A stretch of DNA of 64,000 bases from Chryseobacterium geocarposphaerae (lineage in GTDB: Bacteria; Bacteroidota; Bacteroidia; Flavobacteriales; Weeksellaceae). Shown here one piece after another: positions 42,697 through 50,910 of the stretch. The stretch's first letter is position 1. Each line of letters opens with the position of its first letter. The stretch covers positions 496,001 to 560,000 of the forward strand of contig NZ_PGFD01000002.1 of NCBI RefSeq assembly GCF_002797535.1, read 5' to 3'. Both the position numbers and the translations under genes were made by a program. Under the pieces are notes generated by a model that did no database searches, had not been told where the DNA came from, and was given only the letters and a program-made list of their open reading frames with translations.

Positions 42697-42809
42697 TGCT
42701 TCAACTTTTAGTTTCTACTCAAATTTCTATTAATTTTATAATATAAAAGTCTCACAATAGTCTTTTTTAGTTTTAAAATAATCTTATATTAGTCTTACAA
42801 AATATTAAA

Positions 42810-43706
42810 ATGAAAAAAGAAGATATTCAGCATTTAGAGAAATTAATGAATTTCTTGAGCCTGCACTTTTTAAAGAAAAATCATTGGGAGGACGTTTCAA
42901 AAACCGAATGGTCGTACATTGTTGCAGAGCTTAATGATTTAATTATTAATGAAAATTCAGAAAAAAATATAAAGAAAAATCCGGATTTGTTGGGATCCAA
43001 TTATCTTTACGAACATTTGATTATCAATAAATTAAAGAAATATTACCAAAACGAAAATACAATTTTAAGCAAACCCAATCTGGCGAAATTAAGTCTGATT
43101 GTCAAAGTTTTAGGTTACTCAAATTATATAGATTTCATTAATTCGAATACAGAATTGTTCAATTTTAATGATCTTAGAATTGATATGAATAATGTAAAGC
43201 AGAATACGGAATTGCTGGACAAATTGGTCGGCTGTTGGTACTCTTATAACAGAAACCTTCCGGAAAACCCTTTACAGGCAAAAGAAGACAGAATCTGGCG
43301 TTCTGCAACAGAAATCTACAAATCCGAAACTTCCGGCGAGTATTTCATAGAAAGAAGTGGCGGTGACCGTCATAAATATTTTGGAAAAGTGACCGCCTAT
43401 TCAGATTATGTTTTCATCATTATGAACAGCAATACGTTCATTCGGCAGAGACATTTTATTTCAAGGATAAAAGACATCAATGAAAAGCTGAAGAATCCAG
43501 AATATAAGCTCCATGAGTTGCATTTTATAAGTACATGTATTAGTTTTAACCAAGAGCCTATAGCCCTGTTTGAAATATTCCAGAAAGCAGACAGAAAAAA
43601 CTTCATTCCTGACTCAATAAGTTTCCCTTTTGACAGTGATGAAATCCCGAAATCAATTATAAAACAACTTGAAGATACGGAAGCTAACCGGATAGATTAT
43701 AAATAG
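42810..43706 (+). CDS. Protein of unknown function (298 aa)
   Basis: I do not recognise this protein. It has no signal peptide or membrane segment. The first 80 residues are helical and charged (EDIQHLEKLMNFLSLHFLKKN), while residues ~130-230 look beta-rich with NKLVGCWYSYNRNLPENP near the start and GEYFIERSGGDRHKYFGKV in the middle. This could be a sensory or ligand domain. It has its own upstream region of 113 bases opposite the Cys/Gly-rich-tail gene. A TA-rich repeat follows its stop. Confidence 0.5.
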   Translation: MKKEDIQHLEKLMNFLSLHFLKKNHWEDVSKTEWSYIVAELNDLIINENSEKNIKKNPDLLGSNYLYEHLIINKLKKYYQNENTILSKPNLAKLSLIVKVLGYSNYIDFINSNTELFNFNDLRIDMNNVKQNTELLDKLVGCWYSYNRNLPENPLQAKEDRIWRSATEIYKSETSGEYFIERSGGDRHKYFGKVTAYSDYVFIIMNSNTFIRQRHFISRIKDINEKLKNPEYKLHELHFISTCISFNQEPIALFEIFQKADRKNFIPDSISFPFDSDEIPKSIIKQLEDTEANRIDYK

Positions 43707-43742
43707 TTATTGGTTGTTAGTTGATGGTAGTTAGTTGATAGT
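43707..43742. repeat. Short direct repeats of ttagttgatg/ttagttgata
   Basis: The stretch has TTATTGGTTG, TTAGTTGATGG and TTAGTTGATAG in series, in a 79-base gap between convergent genes. It looks like a small low-complexity repeat. Confidence 0.5.
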
Positions 43743-43785
43743 TTTCAAGTGTTTTTATTTAATCATTATTATGTTGCTTTTCAAA

Positions 43786-44529
43786 TTAACTTACCAGCCA
43801 ATCTTTAAAATCCTTGACACGATCACGGCTGACTGTAATCTCTTCCTGTGGCTGAAATTCCAGTTCAACCTTGTAATTAGGGGAAGTATGAATATTTTTA
43901 ATGTAATCTGAATTAATAATAAACTGCCTGTTCGCTCGGAAGAATTTCTTCTCATCCAACACATCTTCCAGCTCATCCAGTGTAAAATCTGAAGGAAAGG
44001 ATCTTTCCTGGGTTTGGAGATAAACTATTTTATTTTCACTGAAAAAGCAGCTTATTTCGTGAGTCTGCACAATTTTCAGGTTGTATCCTATTTTCACCAA
44101 AATCCTGGAAAGTGTCGTCTTTTCTTTTTTAATTAACTGCTTAATTTCTTGCGAATTGACAGAGTTATCTGAAGGAATAAATGATTTGTATTTTTCGATT
44201 GCTCCGGCTAAGTCTTCATCCAGAATAGGCTTCAGAAGATAGTCTATGCTGTTTAATTTGAAGGCTTTTAAAGTGTATTGATCAAAAGCTGTGGTATAGA
44301 TGATAAATCCCTTTGTAGGAACTTTCTCAAAAATATCGAACGATAAACCGTCTCCCAAAACAATATCTGAAAATATCAAATGTGGATGCTCATTTTCTGA
44401 AAACCATTGAACGCCTTCTTCCACAGATTCTATTTTCCCAATTAATTCAATTTCAGGAAATTCATTAAGCATTCTTTCCAATTTCCTTGAAGCCGGTTTT
44501 TCGTCTTCGATAATAACTGTTTTGATCAT
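43786..44529 (-). CDS. LytTR-family response regulator
   Basis: The 247-residue protein has a receiver domain (residues 1-120) with the phosphate-accepting Asp55 in LIFSDIVLGDGL and acidic Glu8-Asp9 in VIIEDEKPA, then Lys in LLKPILDEDL. The C-terminal LytTR DNA-binding domain (from ~145) has FFRANRQFIINSDYIKNIH, the usual signature. It regulates transcription on phosphorylation by a LytS-like kinase. The kinase encoded upstream on the same strand (46236-47558) is the obvious partner. The gap to the preceding 2TM gene is 57 bases. Confidence 0.92.
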   Translation of the reverse strand: MIKTVIIEDEKPASRKLERMLNEFPEIELIGKIESVEEGVQWFSENEHPHLIFSDIVLGDGLSFDIFEKVPTKGFIIYTTAFDQYTLKAFKLNSIDYLLKPILDEDLAGAIEKYKSFIPSDNSVNSQEIKQLIKKEKTTLSRILVKIGYNLKIVQTHEISCFFSENKIVYLQTQERSFPSDFTLDELEDVLDEKKFFRANRQFIINSDYIKNIHTSPNYKVELEFQPQEEITVSRDRVKDFKDWLVS

Positions 44530-44586
44530 TGAGCTCCCGATTTTAGTTTAAATTTCCGAAATAAAATTACTTAAAAATACTGGTTT

Positions 44587-44871
44587 TTAAAACTTAATCG
44601 GTTCTTTTGATTTTCTCATCTCCTTTTCGATCACATTTTTTTCCCACTGAGAATCCAACAGAAATAGTTTTACTGCTTTTACTGTTAAGATAATTCCCCA
44701 AATTGCCAGAATAATTGATCCGTTCCATTGTGAGATATTGAAAATTCCTTTCTCGAAAATATCATCAAAGTAAATGATAAAAGCAACGATTCCGAACCAT
44801 AAAATGTTTTTGTAGAATCTTTTTAAATCCTGTACTCTCTGTTGTGACTGATTGTAGTTCATAGTATTCAT
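44587..44871 (-). CDS. 2TM domain protein (94 aa)
   Basis: This small protein has two hydrophobic segments with the layout of the 2TM domain: QRVQDLKRFYKNILWFGIVAFIIYF, then ILAIWGIILTVKAVKLF and the SQWEKNVIEKEM end. Family members accompany LytTR/LytS systems in Bacteroidota. Here three such proteins and one kinase-fused copy lie in the same locus. The NGSIILAIWG block replaces the usual WPMLGWG. It follows the next 2TM gene by 23 bases. Confidence 0.8.
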   Translation of the reverse strand: MNTMNYNQSQQRVQDLKRFYKNILWFGIVAFIIYFDDIFEKGIFNISQWNGSIILAIWGIILTVKAVKLFLLDSQWEKNVIEKEMRKSKEPIKF

Positions 44872-44894
44872 TTTTAAAAGGTTATTATTTTTAA

Positions 44895-45191
44895 TTAAAG
44901 TGATTTTGTTCTGCTTTTTTCTTCTTCCATCAGTTGTTTTATTTTTCTTTCTTCCCAGTCTTTACCGATTCCGAAAGTGTTTACCGCATGAGCTAAAACT
45001 CCGATTCCCCAACCTAACATCGGCCAGTAAAACCATAAATGTTCAGGAGACGTAATGATGTTTAAAACAAATAAGAAAGGAATGACAAGACAATAAGAAC
45101 TGAGATTTCCGTAGAAACTTTTAAGGTCTTTTACTCTTTTTGATGCTTTTTCGTAAGCCAACACTTCTTTTTGATAAGATAAATTTTCCAT
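44895..45191 (-). CDS. 2TM domain protein (98 aa)
   Basis: The 98-residue protein has the classic 2TM layout: KASKRVKDLKSFYGNLSSYCLVIPFLFVLNIITSPEHLWFYWPMLGWGIGVLAHAVNTFGIGKDWEERKIKQLMEEE pattern in outline. The ATG at 45191 is used instead of the TTG at 45260. It is very similar to the C-terminal domain of the kinase at 46236-47558 (both carry FYWPMLGWGIG and HAV/HAI.FGIG). It heads a second unit of 2TM-2TM-regulator after the terminator at 45307-45338. Confidence 0.85.
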   Translation of the reverse strand: MENLSYQKEVLAYEKASKRVKDLKSFYGNLSSYCLVIPFLFVLNIITSPEHLWFYWPMLGWGIGVLAHAVNTFGIGKDWEERKIKQLMEEEKSRTKSL

Positions 45192-45306
45192 AATTATAAT
45201 TTTTAAATGTTTAACTGTTTGTTTTTGTTGATACAAATGTAGGTCTGCAAAACGCCTCAAATCAATTTTATCTTACCGAACCGTAGAAAATGGTTCCTGA
45301 ATTGTA

Positions 45307-45338
45307 AAAATCCCGACTCAACGGAGAATCGGGATTTT
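45307..45338 (-). terminator. Intrinsic terminator after the ICMT-like gene
   Basis: Arms AAAATCCCGA and TCGGGATTTT (45307-45316, 45329-45338) with an inner CTC/GAG pair. It divides the 2TM locus into two units on the minus strand. Confidence 0.75.
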
Positions 45339-45368
45339 AATTATCATCTGTTTTTGATTTATTTTGCC

Positions 45369-45935
45369 TTAATAAATAAAGGGAATCAATCTTTTTGTTT
45401 CTTTTCTGTATTGAAGATATTCGTCGCCAAACTGTTCAATCAGAGCCTGTTCTTCTACTTTAATCCTGTAATTGAATGCTAAAAACGGAGGAATAAAAGC
45501 TACGGCAAATGAAATCCAGTTGTTCAGAAACAAACCTAGTCCTACAAAAGTCAGCAATGCAAATGTATAAGAAGGATGTCTCATGTATTTGTAAAAGCCT
45601 TCTTTCTTAATTTTATGATCTTCCTGGATACTCACATCTACCGTAAAATATTTACCTAAAGATCTGATAATGACCCATCGGAAAAGAATTCCGATTACAA
45701 TACAGCCTTCACCGAGAAAAAATATCCACTCTCCCTTGCTGATAGGAAATTTGAACATGTTTGAAATAAAAACAGCCAAAAAAATCGATGGAACAATCAC
45801 CAACCACAGAATATTTAATGTCGATTTATCTTTCTTCTTAGCGTTTTGGGTGGATGTAAATACTTTTTTGTAGTACAACTCACTTAGAAACCAAATTGCC
45901 ATCGAAATATAAAATATGACCGTAAGCTCTTTCAT
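45369..45935 (-). CDS. Isoprenylcysteine carboxyl methyltransferase (ICMT) family membrane protein
   Basis: The 188-residue protein has five or so hydrophobic segments. The C-terminal half carries FTVDVSIQEDHKIKKEGFYKYMRHPSYTFALLTFVGLGLFLNNW, the RHP-type signature of the ICMT/phospholipid methyltransferase-like family, and an EEQALIEQFGDEYLQYRKETKRLIPFIY end, with the Y...T.R..P..Y motif. Bacterial members methylate unknown substrates with SAM. It starts one base after the 2TM gene stop. Its place inside a kinase operon suggests membrane-linked signalling, but this is inference. Confidence 0.82.
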   Translation of the reverse strand: MKELTVIFYISMAIWFLSELYYKKVFTSTQNAKKKDKSTLNILWLVIVPSIFLAVFISNMFKFPISKGEWIFFLGEGCIVIGILFRWVIIRSLGKYFTVDVSIQEDHKIKKEGFYKYMRHPSYTFALLTFVGLGLFLNNWISFAVAFIPPFLAFNYRIKVEEQALIEQFGDEYLQYRKETKRLIPFIY

Positions 45936-45936
45936 G

Positions 45937-46233
45937 TTATTTTTCTTTATCCATGAGTTCTTTTATTTTTTTCTCTTCCCAACTTTTTCCAAGCACAAAA
46001 GGCGGTAAAAAAACGCTTAATCCGTGCGCGGCAAGACCAATCCCCCAAAACAAAGGTAACTGAAACATTTTCCAGCTCCATTGTTCCTTATCATCAGTAT
46101 CAAAAAACTGAAGGGCGATAACAAGCAAATTCGTAAAACAGTATACCATCAAATGGATATAAAATCCTTTGATCTTTTTTACACGTTTCTCCGCTTCTTT
46201 GTAGCGAATATCGTTTTCGTCTATATTTATCAT
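45937..46233 (-). CDS. 2TM domain protein (98 aa), third copy
   Basis: The protein has KEAEKRVKKIKGFYIHLMVYCFTNLLVIALQFF, then the WKMFQLPLFWGIGLAAHGLSVF and LGKSWEEKKIKELM ends, all typical of 2TM. It lies between the kinase gene (2-base gap) and the ICMT-like gene (1-base gap), so coupling is tight. It diverges from the others in the loop (TDDKEQWSWK). Its role is presumably in membrane association of the kinase system. Confidence 0.85.
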   Translation of the reverse strand: MINIDENDIRYKEAEKRVKKIKGFYIHLMVYCFTNLLVIALQFFDTDDKEQWSWKMFQLPLFWGIGLAAHGLSVFLPPFVLGKSWEEKKIKELMDKEK

Positions 46234-46235
46234 CT

Positions 46236-47558
46236 TTATCTGTTTTTATGTTGGTCTTTTTCTAATATTTCCCGTATTTTTTTCTCTTCCCAGGTTCTTC
46301 CGATTGAGAAAACACTTATTGCATGAGCAGCAATCCCTATTCCCCATCCTAACATCGGCCAGTAAAACCATAAACGTTTAGGAGAAGTAATAAGGTTAAG
46401 AATTATTAAAAATGTGATTACTATGATATATGAGAAAAGATTACTATAGAAACTTTTAATCTCTTTCACTCTTTTTTGTGCTTTTTCATAGGCCTTATCT
46501 CCAGATTCATTTTTTTCACTGACTACATTAGGTTTACTTAAAAGCATCGGAAGTTTTACTTTAAAGTAATCATCTGATTTTTCAATAAAAACATTTCGCT
46601 TCGTCAACAAAGAATACCGCTGAACAATATTAGCCAATCCGATTCCTGCGCTTTCTTTCATCTGTTCTCTTACCTGAAGGTTGTTTTCGATACAAAGCGT
46701 ATCGTTTTCAGAAAATACTTTTATAATCAACGGCTTTGAAGAAGTGGCAAAATTATGCTTGATGCAGTTTTCCAACAACAGCTGTAGAGAAAGCGGAACC
46801 ACAAACTGTCTTAAATCTTCGGTATCGATATTAAATTCGAAGTCTACGCTGTCCTCAAATCTTGTTTTTAAAAGCTCACAATAAGTTTTCGCAAATTCAA
46901 TTTCGTCTTCTACCGTTACTAATTCCTTGTCTTTCTGCTCCAGAACATATCGGTAGATCTTTGACATGGAAGCGGTAAATTTCTGTGCCTGCTTCGGGTT
47001 TTCATCAATTAAAGAGCTTAGTACATTCAGGGAATTAAATAAAAAATGCGGGTCCAATTGGTTTTTAAGACTTTCAAACTGGGCATTAGCAGATCTTGCA
47101 ATCAGCTTCTGTTCTACGACTTCTTTTTTTGAGGTCTTTTTCAGTTCCTCCATAAAACTTTTGGCATGGAGAAAAGCCGAAATCAACAGGGCTATATTGA
47201 TGGTAAACCAGTTGATGAAATTATATTTTCCAGAAAAATATTCCTTGGCCGTAGCCGCTTTTTGAATAACCACAAAATTCAGGTAATTGCAGAAATACAC
47301 CAGGATAATATTGGCAATCAGGATTGAAATAATACTTATCACCGCTCTTTTTGTTGTCGCTTCAGACCAGGGAAACTTTTTATTGAGAAAGTCATTAATT
47401 GCCCAGTTTCCGAAACCTAAAACGAATGAATAGATAAAGGAAATAAGAATGGTAAGAACAAAGTTTTCAATATTTCTCTCGTCTGTAAATACAAAGAAGA
47501 AAAACATTGAAGTTGCCAATGATATCCAGAATAACGTTATGATATTTTTACGTTTCAT
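46236..47558 (-). CDS. LytS-like sensor histidine kinase with a C-terminal 2TM domain
   Basis: The 440-residue protein has about four N-terminal membrane segments (residues 8-30, 34-55, 72-96 and 117-132), a His_kinase block (QFESLKNQLDPHFLFNSLNVLSSLI, phospho-acceptor His171) and an HATPase region with N (LENCIKHN) and G boxes (GIGLANIVQRY). After residue ~350 a complete 2TM domain follows (KAQKRVKEIKSFYSNLFSYIIVI, FYWPMLGWGIGIAAHAISVF, WEEKKIREIL). The known partner type is the LytTR regulator, present at 43786-44529. The fusion is the unusual part. Confidence 0.92.
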   Translation of the reverse strand: MKRKNIITLFWISLATSMFFFFVFTDERNIENFVLTILISFIYSFVLGFGNWAINDFLNKKFPWSEATTKRAVISIISILIANIILVYFCNYLNFVVIQKAATAKEYFSGKYNFINWFTINIALLISAFLHAKSFMEELKKTSKKEVVEQKLIARSANAQFESLKNQLDPHFLFNSLNVLSSLIDENPKQAQKFTASMSKIYRYVLEQKDKELVTVEDEIEFAKTYCELLKTRFEDSVDFEFNIDTEDLRQFVVPLSLQLLLENCIKHNFATSSKPLIIKVFSENDTLCIENNLQVREQMKESAGIGLANIVQRYSLLTKRNVFIEKSDDYFKVKLPMLLSKPNVVSEKNESGDKAYEKAQKRVKEIKSFYSNLFSYIIVITFLIILNLITSPKRLWFYWPMLGWGIGIAAHAISVFSIGRTWEEKKIREILEKDQHKNR

Positions 47559-47628
47559 ATTTAAAAATTACCTGATTTCGAATCAGTGATATATAAAATT
47601 TGGTCCTCTGGAAAGGAAGACCAAAGTA

Positions 47629-48279
47629 CTATTTTTTATCTCCCATACTCAGAAAATATTCTGCCTCAGATTTTCCCCAATTAGGATCCAAGGTCGTTTT
47701 TGGCTTATAAGCATTAAATTTTTCTAAAGATACTTTAAAAAGCTCCAGCCCTTTAGCTTTACTTCCGCCGTATTGCTCCGGAGTGAAATATACATCTTCT
47801 GCTTTTATTAAAGCCACTCTTGGATTGGCAGGATCAAAATCTTCTGCTTTTTTCAATTCGTTTGCAGCCTGCGTTCCGTAAGTCATATACCTTTGTTGCG
47901 GATTGACCATCATTTTCAGAGAAAAGACCATTTTTTGCAGCAAATGGATTTCAGAATTATTTTTTTCTGCGCTTTCCGCAGCATCTATATATTTTTGTGC
48001 CTGATCTGCCACCTCATCAAGACTCTCCATTTTACCTTCTCTCATCAACACTCTTCCTTTTTGAATATACGAAAATGCGGTATAATAATTGGGAAGCCAT
48101 TTTCCTTTTTCTTTATCTCCGATTCGTTGGAAATCATTGGCAAGGTTCTGAAAATCTTCTGCAGATTTGCAGGTCTCGATTTTAGCGATTTTTTCTGTCA
48201 TAATTTTCTCATAACCTGCCTGAGCAAAAGTGATTAAACTCACACAGCTTAAAGCAGCAGTTAAAATGTATTTTTTCAT
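47629..48279 (-). CDS. Exported TPR-like protein (216 aa)
   Basis: The protein has a signal peptide (residues 1-20, ending ITFAQ) and helical TPR-like repeats: WLPNYYTAFSYIQKGRVLMREGK, then ESLDEVADQAQKYIDAAESAEKNNSEIHLLQKM and QRYMTYGTQAANELKKAEDFDPANPRVALIKAE. The end has a GKSEAEYFLSMGD block. This matches a class of small periplasmic proteins in Bacteroidota of unknown role. It follows the TonB receptor gene with a 48-base gap on the same strand and precedes the kinase gene by 70 bases. Confidence 0.7.
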   Translation of the reverse strand: MKKYILTAALSCVSLITFAQAGYEKIMTEKIAKIETCKSAEDFQNLANDFQRIGDKEKGKWLPNYYTAFSYIQKGRVLMREGKMESLDEVADQAQKYIDAAESAEKNNSEIHLLQKMVFSLKMMVNPQQRYMTYGTQAANELKKAEDFDPANPRVALIKAEDVYFTPEQYGGSKAKGLELFKVSLEKFNAYKPKTTLDPNWGKSEAEYFLSMGDKK

Positions 48280-48327
48280 AGTTTCTAAATTTTTTGAAGA
48301 TTATTTTTATTTAAATGTAGTTGTTTT

Positions 48328-50562
48328 TTACAGATTATTGTTAATGGCATCCTGTGTTCTGTCTACTCCAAAGCTAATGAATGCGCCCACAAAAACAAAT
48401 GTATTTACCGGAGGAACTACAGCAGAGCTTTGATTTCCGTTTCGGGAAAAGTTATAGCCATAGATATTTTTTGATCCCAATATATTGGAAACACTCAATA
48501 CAAGAACGGTAAAGGCTTTTGAATCTTTTTTTCCAAGGTTCGGAAGATAATTAAAGCTGAAATTCAGGGCACTGTAATCTTTTAATCTGCCTTCATTTCT
48601 TATAAAGTTCACTTCTTCACCATTTACTGTTTTTGTAGCAATATCATAATAGGGTCTTCCTTTGGAGTAGCTGTAAGAAAGATTGGTTCCGAATTTCAGT
48701 TCAGGAAAAAATCTTTTTGCTACCACGGAAAGAGTATGTTCTGATGCAAAATTGGGTTTTAAACTCATCGGATAATTCATAAAATCTCTTTTTGAATCCA
48801 GATAAGAATAGCTTATCCAATAGTCAATATTTTTGAATGTTTTTTTGTCTCTCCAGAAAAGCTCTAATCCTTTTGCAAAACCATATCCGTTATTGTTTAC
48901 AGCAGTCTGAACAGATTGATATTGCCCGTTTATTTCTCCGATATTCTGAACTTTGACCAATTCATTATATTTTTTATAAAAAGCTTCCAGTCTTAAGCTT
49001 CTTCCTTCAGACGCTCTCTGAATCTGGAAAATATAATGCTGAGACTGCTGAAAATCAAGATTTGAAGGTGAATTGATGTACTTGCTTTCAGGATTTTGAT
49101 AAAACAGACCATAAGCGAGAGAAGTAGTCCAATCTTTTGCTAAGCGGTAAGCTAATGCAAAACGTGGTGCTATGTTGGCTTTACCCAGGAAAGAAGAATA
49201 TTCTCCTCTTAGTCCGATTTTTGCAGAAAACTGGTTACTGAAACCTAAATCTGTTTCTACAAAAGCTGCCGAGATCAGATCTCTGTAATTTTTTTGAATG
49301 TCCTGAAAGTTTAATTGTTCACTGGCATTATTCAGCTCAAAGCCTCCTCTCACTGCACTTATTTTATTAATTTTTCTTTCTAGAACGGCTTTAAGGTTAA
49401 TATAATTTCCAGCATTCAGAAGCTCCGTTTTTTCAGATTCAAGAGTATTTGTTTCGGTGGAGAAATTAAGGTTTGATCTGTTGTAAGAATAGGAGGTTCC
49501 CACATTCAGAAGATATTTTCCGAATTTTTGTCTGAAAGATAAATTATGATAGGTGTTTTTTCCTTTTAAACGAACCAAAGCGAAATCATATTCCGATTCA
49601 AGGCTTTCCGTTTTCACCCCCATTTTATTGGTATTATACATCCCGTAATATTTGAAAAGACCTCCGGATTTGGTTTTTATTCTAAAATTGGCATCTCCGT
49701 TGAAACCTTGCGGAGCATCTATAAAATCGGTGTTAAAATCAAAGACCTTCTGCATTAAACTTAATAAAGAATATCCTGCACTTGCCCCGTAAGAATACGT
49801 TTTTTTATCATCTAATTTTTGGAAACCCGCGTTTAAAAAGATGGGTGAAATTCCGAAGTCATAAGAGCTCTGATCCGGAAGATCCACACTTTCAAGCATC
49901 AATGCTCCGGAAAGAGCCTGCCCGTACAACGCAGAATAACCTCCGCTTGAAAATATATTTCCTTTAAAAAGAGAAGTATTAAACTGATCTCTCCCTGCAA
50001 TTCCCGGAATTGAATTGGAGAAATAATTATTGATCAAACTTCCGTCCATAAAAATCTTAGACTCGGTTCCGGTTCCTCCACGAATAAACAATCCTTCCGA
50101 CTCTCCTACTTTCTGAACACCCGGAAGATAATTCAACGCTGAAGAAATCTGTCCGTCTGCTCCTGCAGTAGTATAAATATCTATAGGAGTTAAAAGTGCT
50201 GTTGCTCTTTTTTTATCGCTTGCTTCAATGGCCCCTGCAGAAACAACAACAGCATCTATTTCGTTGATCTGCTCTTTTAATTCCGCATTCACTACGACAT
50301 TCTGATCACCGATCTCAATATTTTTATTGACTTCGATATATTTAGGATGGGTAAAACTCAGCACATGATCTCCTTTTTCTGAGGTTTCAAACGAGAAATT
50401 ACCTTCCGCGTCGGTTGTTGCTCCGTCATAAGTATCTTTTAAAATAACATTCACCTCACTCACTCCTTTATTTTTAAAGCTCACTTTTCCTGAGATTCTG
50501 GTTTGGGCAAAACTTAAAGTAAGTGATAAAAAAAAGGCGAGAAATGATAATTTTGTTTTCAT
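48328..50562 (-). CDS. TonB-dependent receptor with CarboxypepD_reg-like N-terminal domain
   Basis: The 744-residue outer membrane receptor has a signal peptide, a CarboxypepD_reg-like extension (ISGKVSFKNKGVSEVNVILKDTYDGATTDAEGNF) and a plug domain (TAGADGQISSALNYLPGVQKVGESEGLFIRGGTGTESKIFMDG), then the beta-barrel ending in a short hydrophobic strand. It imports an unknown nutrient or siderophore with energy from ExbB-ExbD-TonB. The C-terminal strand VFVGAFISFGVDRTQDAINNNL is not the usual aromatic end. No SusD or DUF4249 partner lies next to it; a TPR-like gene follows. Confidence 0.88.
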   Translation of the reverse strand: MKTKLSFLAFFLSLTLSFAQTRISGKVSFKNKGVSEVNVILKDTYDGATTDAEGNFSFETSEKGDHVLSFTHPKYIEVNKNIEIGDQNVVVNAELKEQINEIDAVVVSAGAIEASDKKRATALLTPIDIYTTAGADGQISSALNYLPGVQKVGESEGLFIRGGTGTESKIFMDGSLINNYFSNSIPGIAGRDQFNTSLFKGNIFSSGGYSALYGQALSGALMLESVDLPDQSSYDFGISPIFLNAGFQKLDDKKTYSYGASAGYSLLSLMQKVFDFNTDFIDAPQGFNGDANFRIKTKSGGLFKYYGMYNTNKMGVKTESLESEYDFALVRLKGKNTYHNLSFRQKFGKYLLNVGTSYSYNRSNLNFSTETNTLESEKTELLNAGNYINLKAVLERKINKISAVRGGFELNNASEQLNFQDIQKNYRDLISAAFVETDLGFSNQFSAKIGLRGEYSSFLGKANIAPRFALAYRLAKDWTTSLAYGLFYQNPESKYINSPSNLDFQQSQHYIFQIQRASEGRSLRLEAFYKKYNELVKVQNIGEINGQYQSVQTAVNNNGYGFAKGLELFWRDKKTFKNIDYWISYSYLDSKRDFMNYPMSLKPNFASEHTLSVVAKRFFPELKFGTNLSYSYSKGRPYYDIATKTVNGEEVNFIRNEGRLKDYSALNFSFNYLPNLGKKDSKAFTVLVLSVSNILGSKNIYGYNFSRNGNQSSAVVPPVNTFVFVGAFISFGVDRTQDAINNNL

Positions 50563-50722
50563 AGCTGTTTTTATTTCGATTCAAAAGTAGGATGAATTTT
50601 TGAAGTCTATAAATTTTTGTTGCTGAATGGTTGGTTTTTGATTCTGAGTTGTAATTTTAGGTTTAACGCAGATATTTTTTTTGATTTTTGAACAATTTTT
50701 ATTCAAGGAAGTGAATGAGTCT

Positions 50723-50803
50723 TTTGTCCTTCTGACGAAGGAAGAATCTCTATTTTGTTCTTTATAGATTCTTCAATACGCTTTGCTGCTTTCAGAATGA
50801 CAA
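50723..50803. repeat. Palindromic repeat, gtcattctga family (copy 4)
   Basis: TTGTCCTTCTGACGAAGGAAGAATCT and AGATTCTTC...TTTCAGAATGACAAA are complementary in part, like the copies at 515 and 24768. It lies in the 348-base gap between a TonB receptor gene and an AraC-type gene. Confidence 0.65.
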
Positions 50804-50822
50804 ATCTAATGTGGTAAACTTT

Positions 50823-50880
50823 AACCACCCCGTCAAAAATTCTTTCGAATTTTCGACCCCCTTCCAAAGGAGGGGAATTT
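50823..50880. repeat. Double-hairpin intergenic repeat, accaccccgtc family (copy 2)
   Basis: It begins AACCACCCCGTC, as at 23575, and contains two hairpins; the first has a single mismatch and the second pairs CCCCTTCC with GGAGGGG. It directly follows copy 4 of the other repeat family. Confidence 0.75.
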
Positions 50881-50910
50881 TTATAACTATTTGCTTTACT
50901 AATGCCCTTT

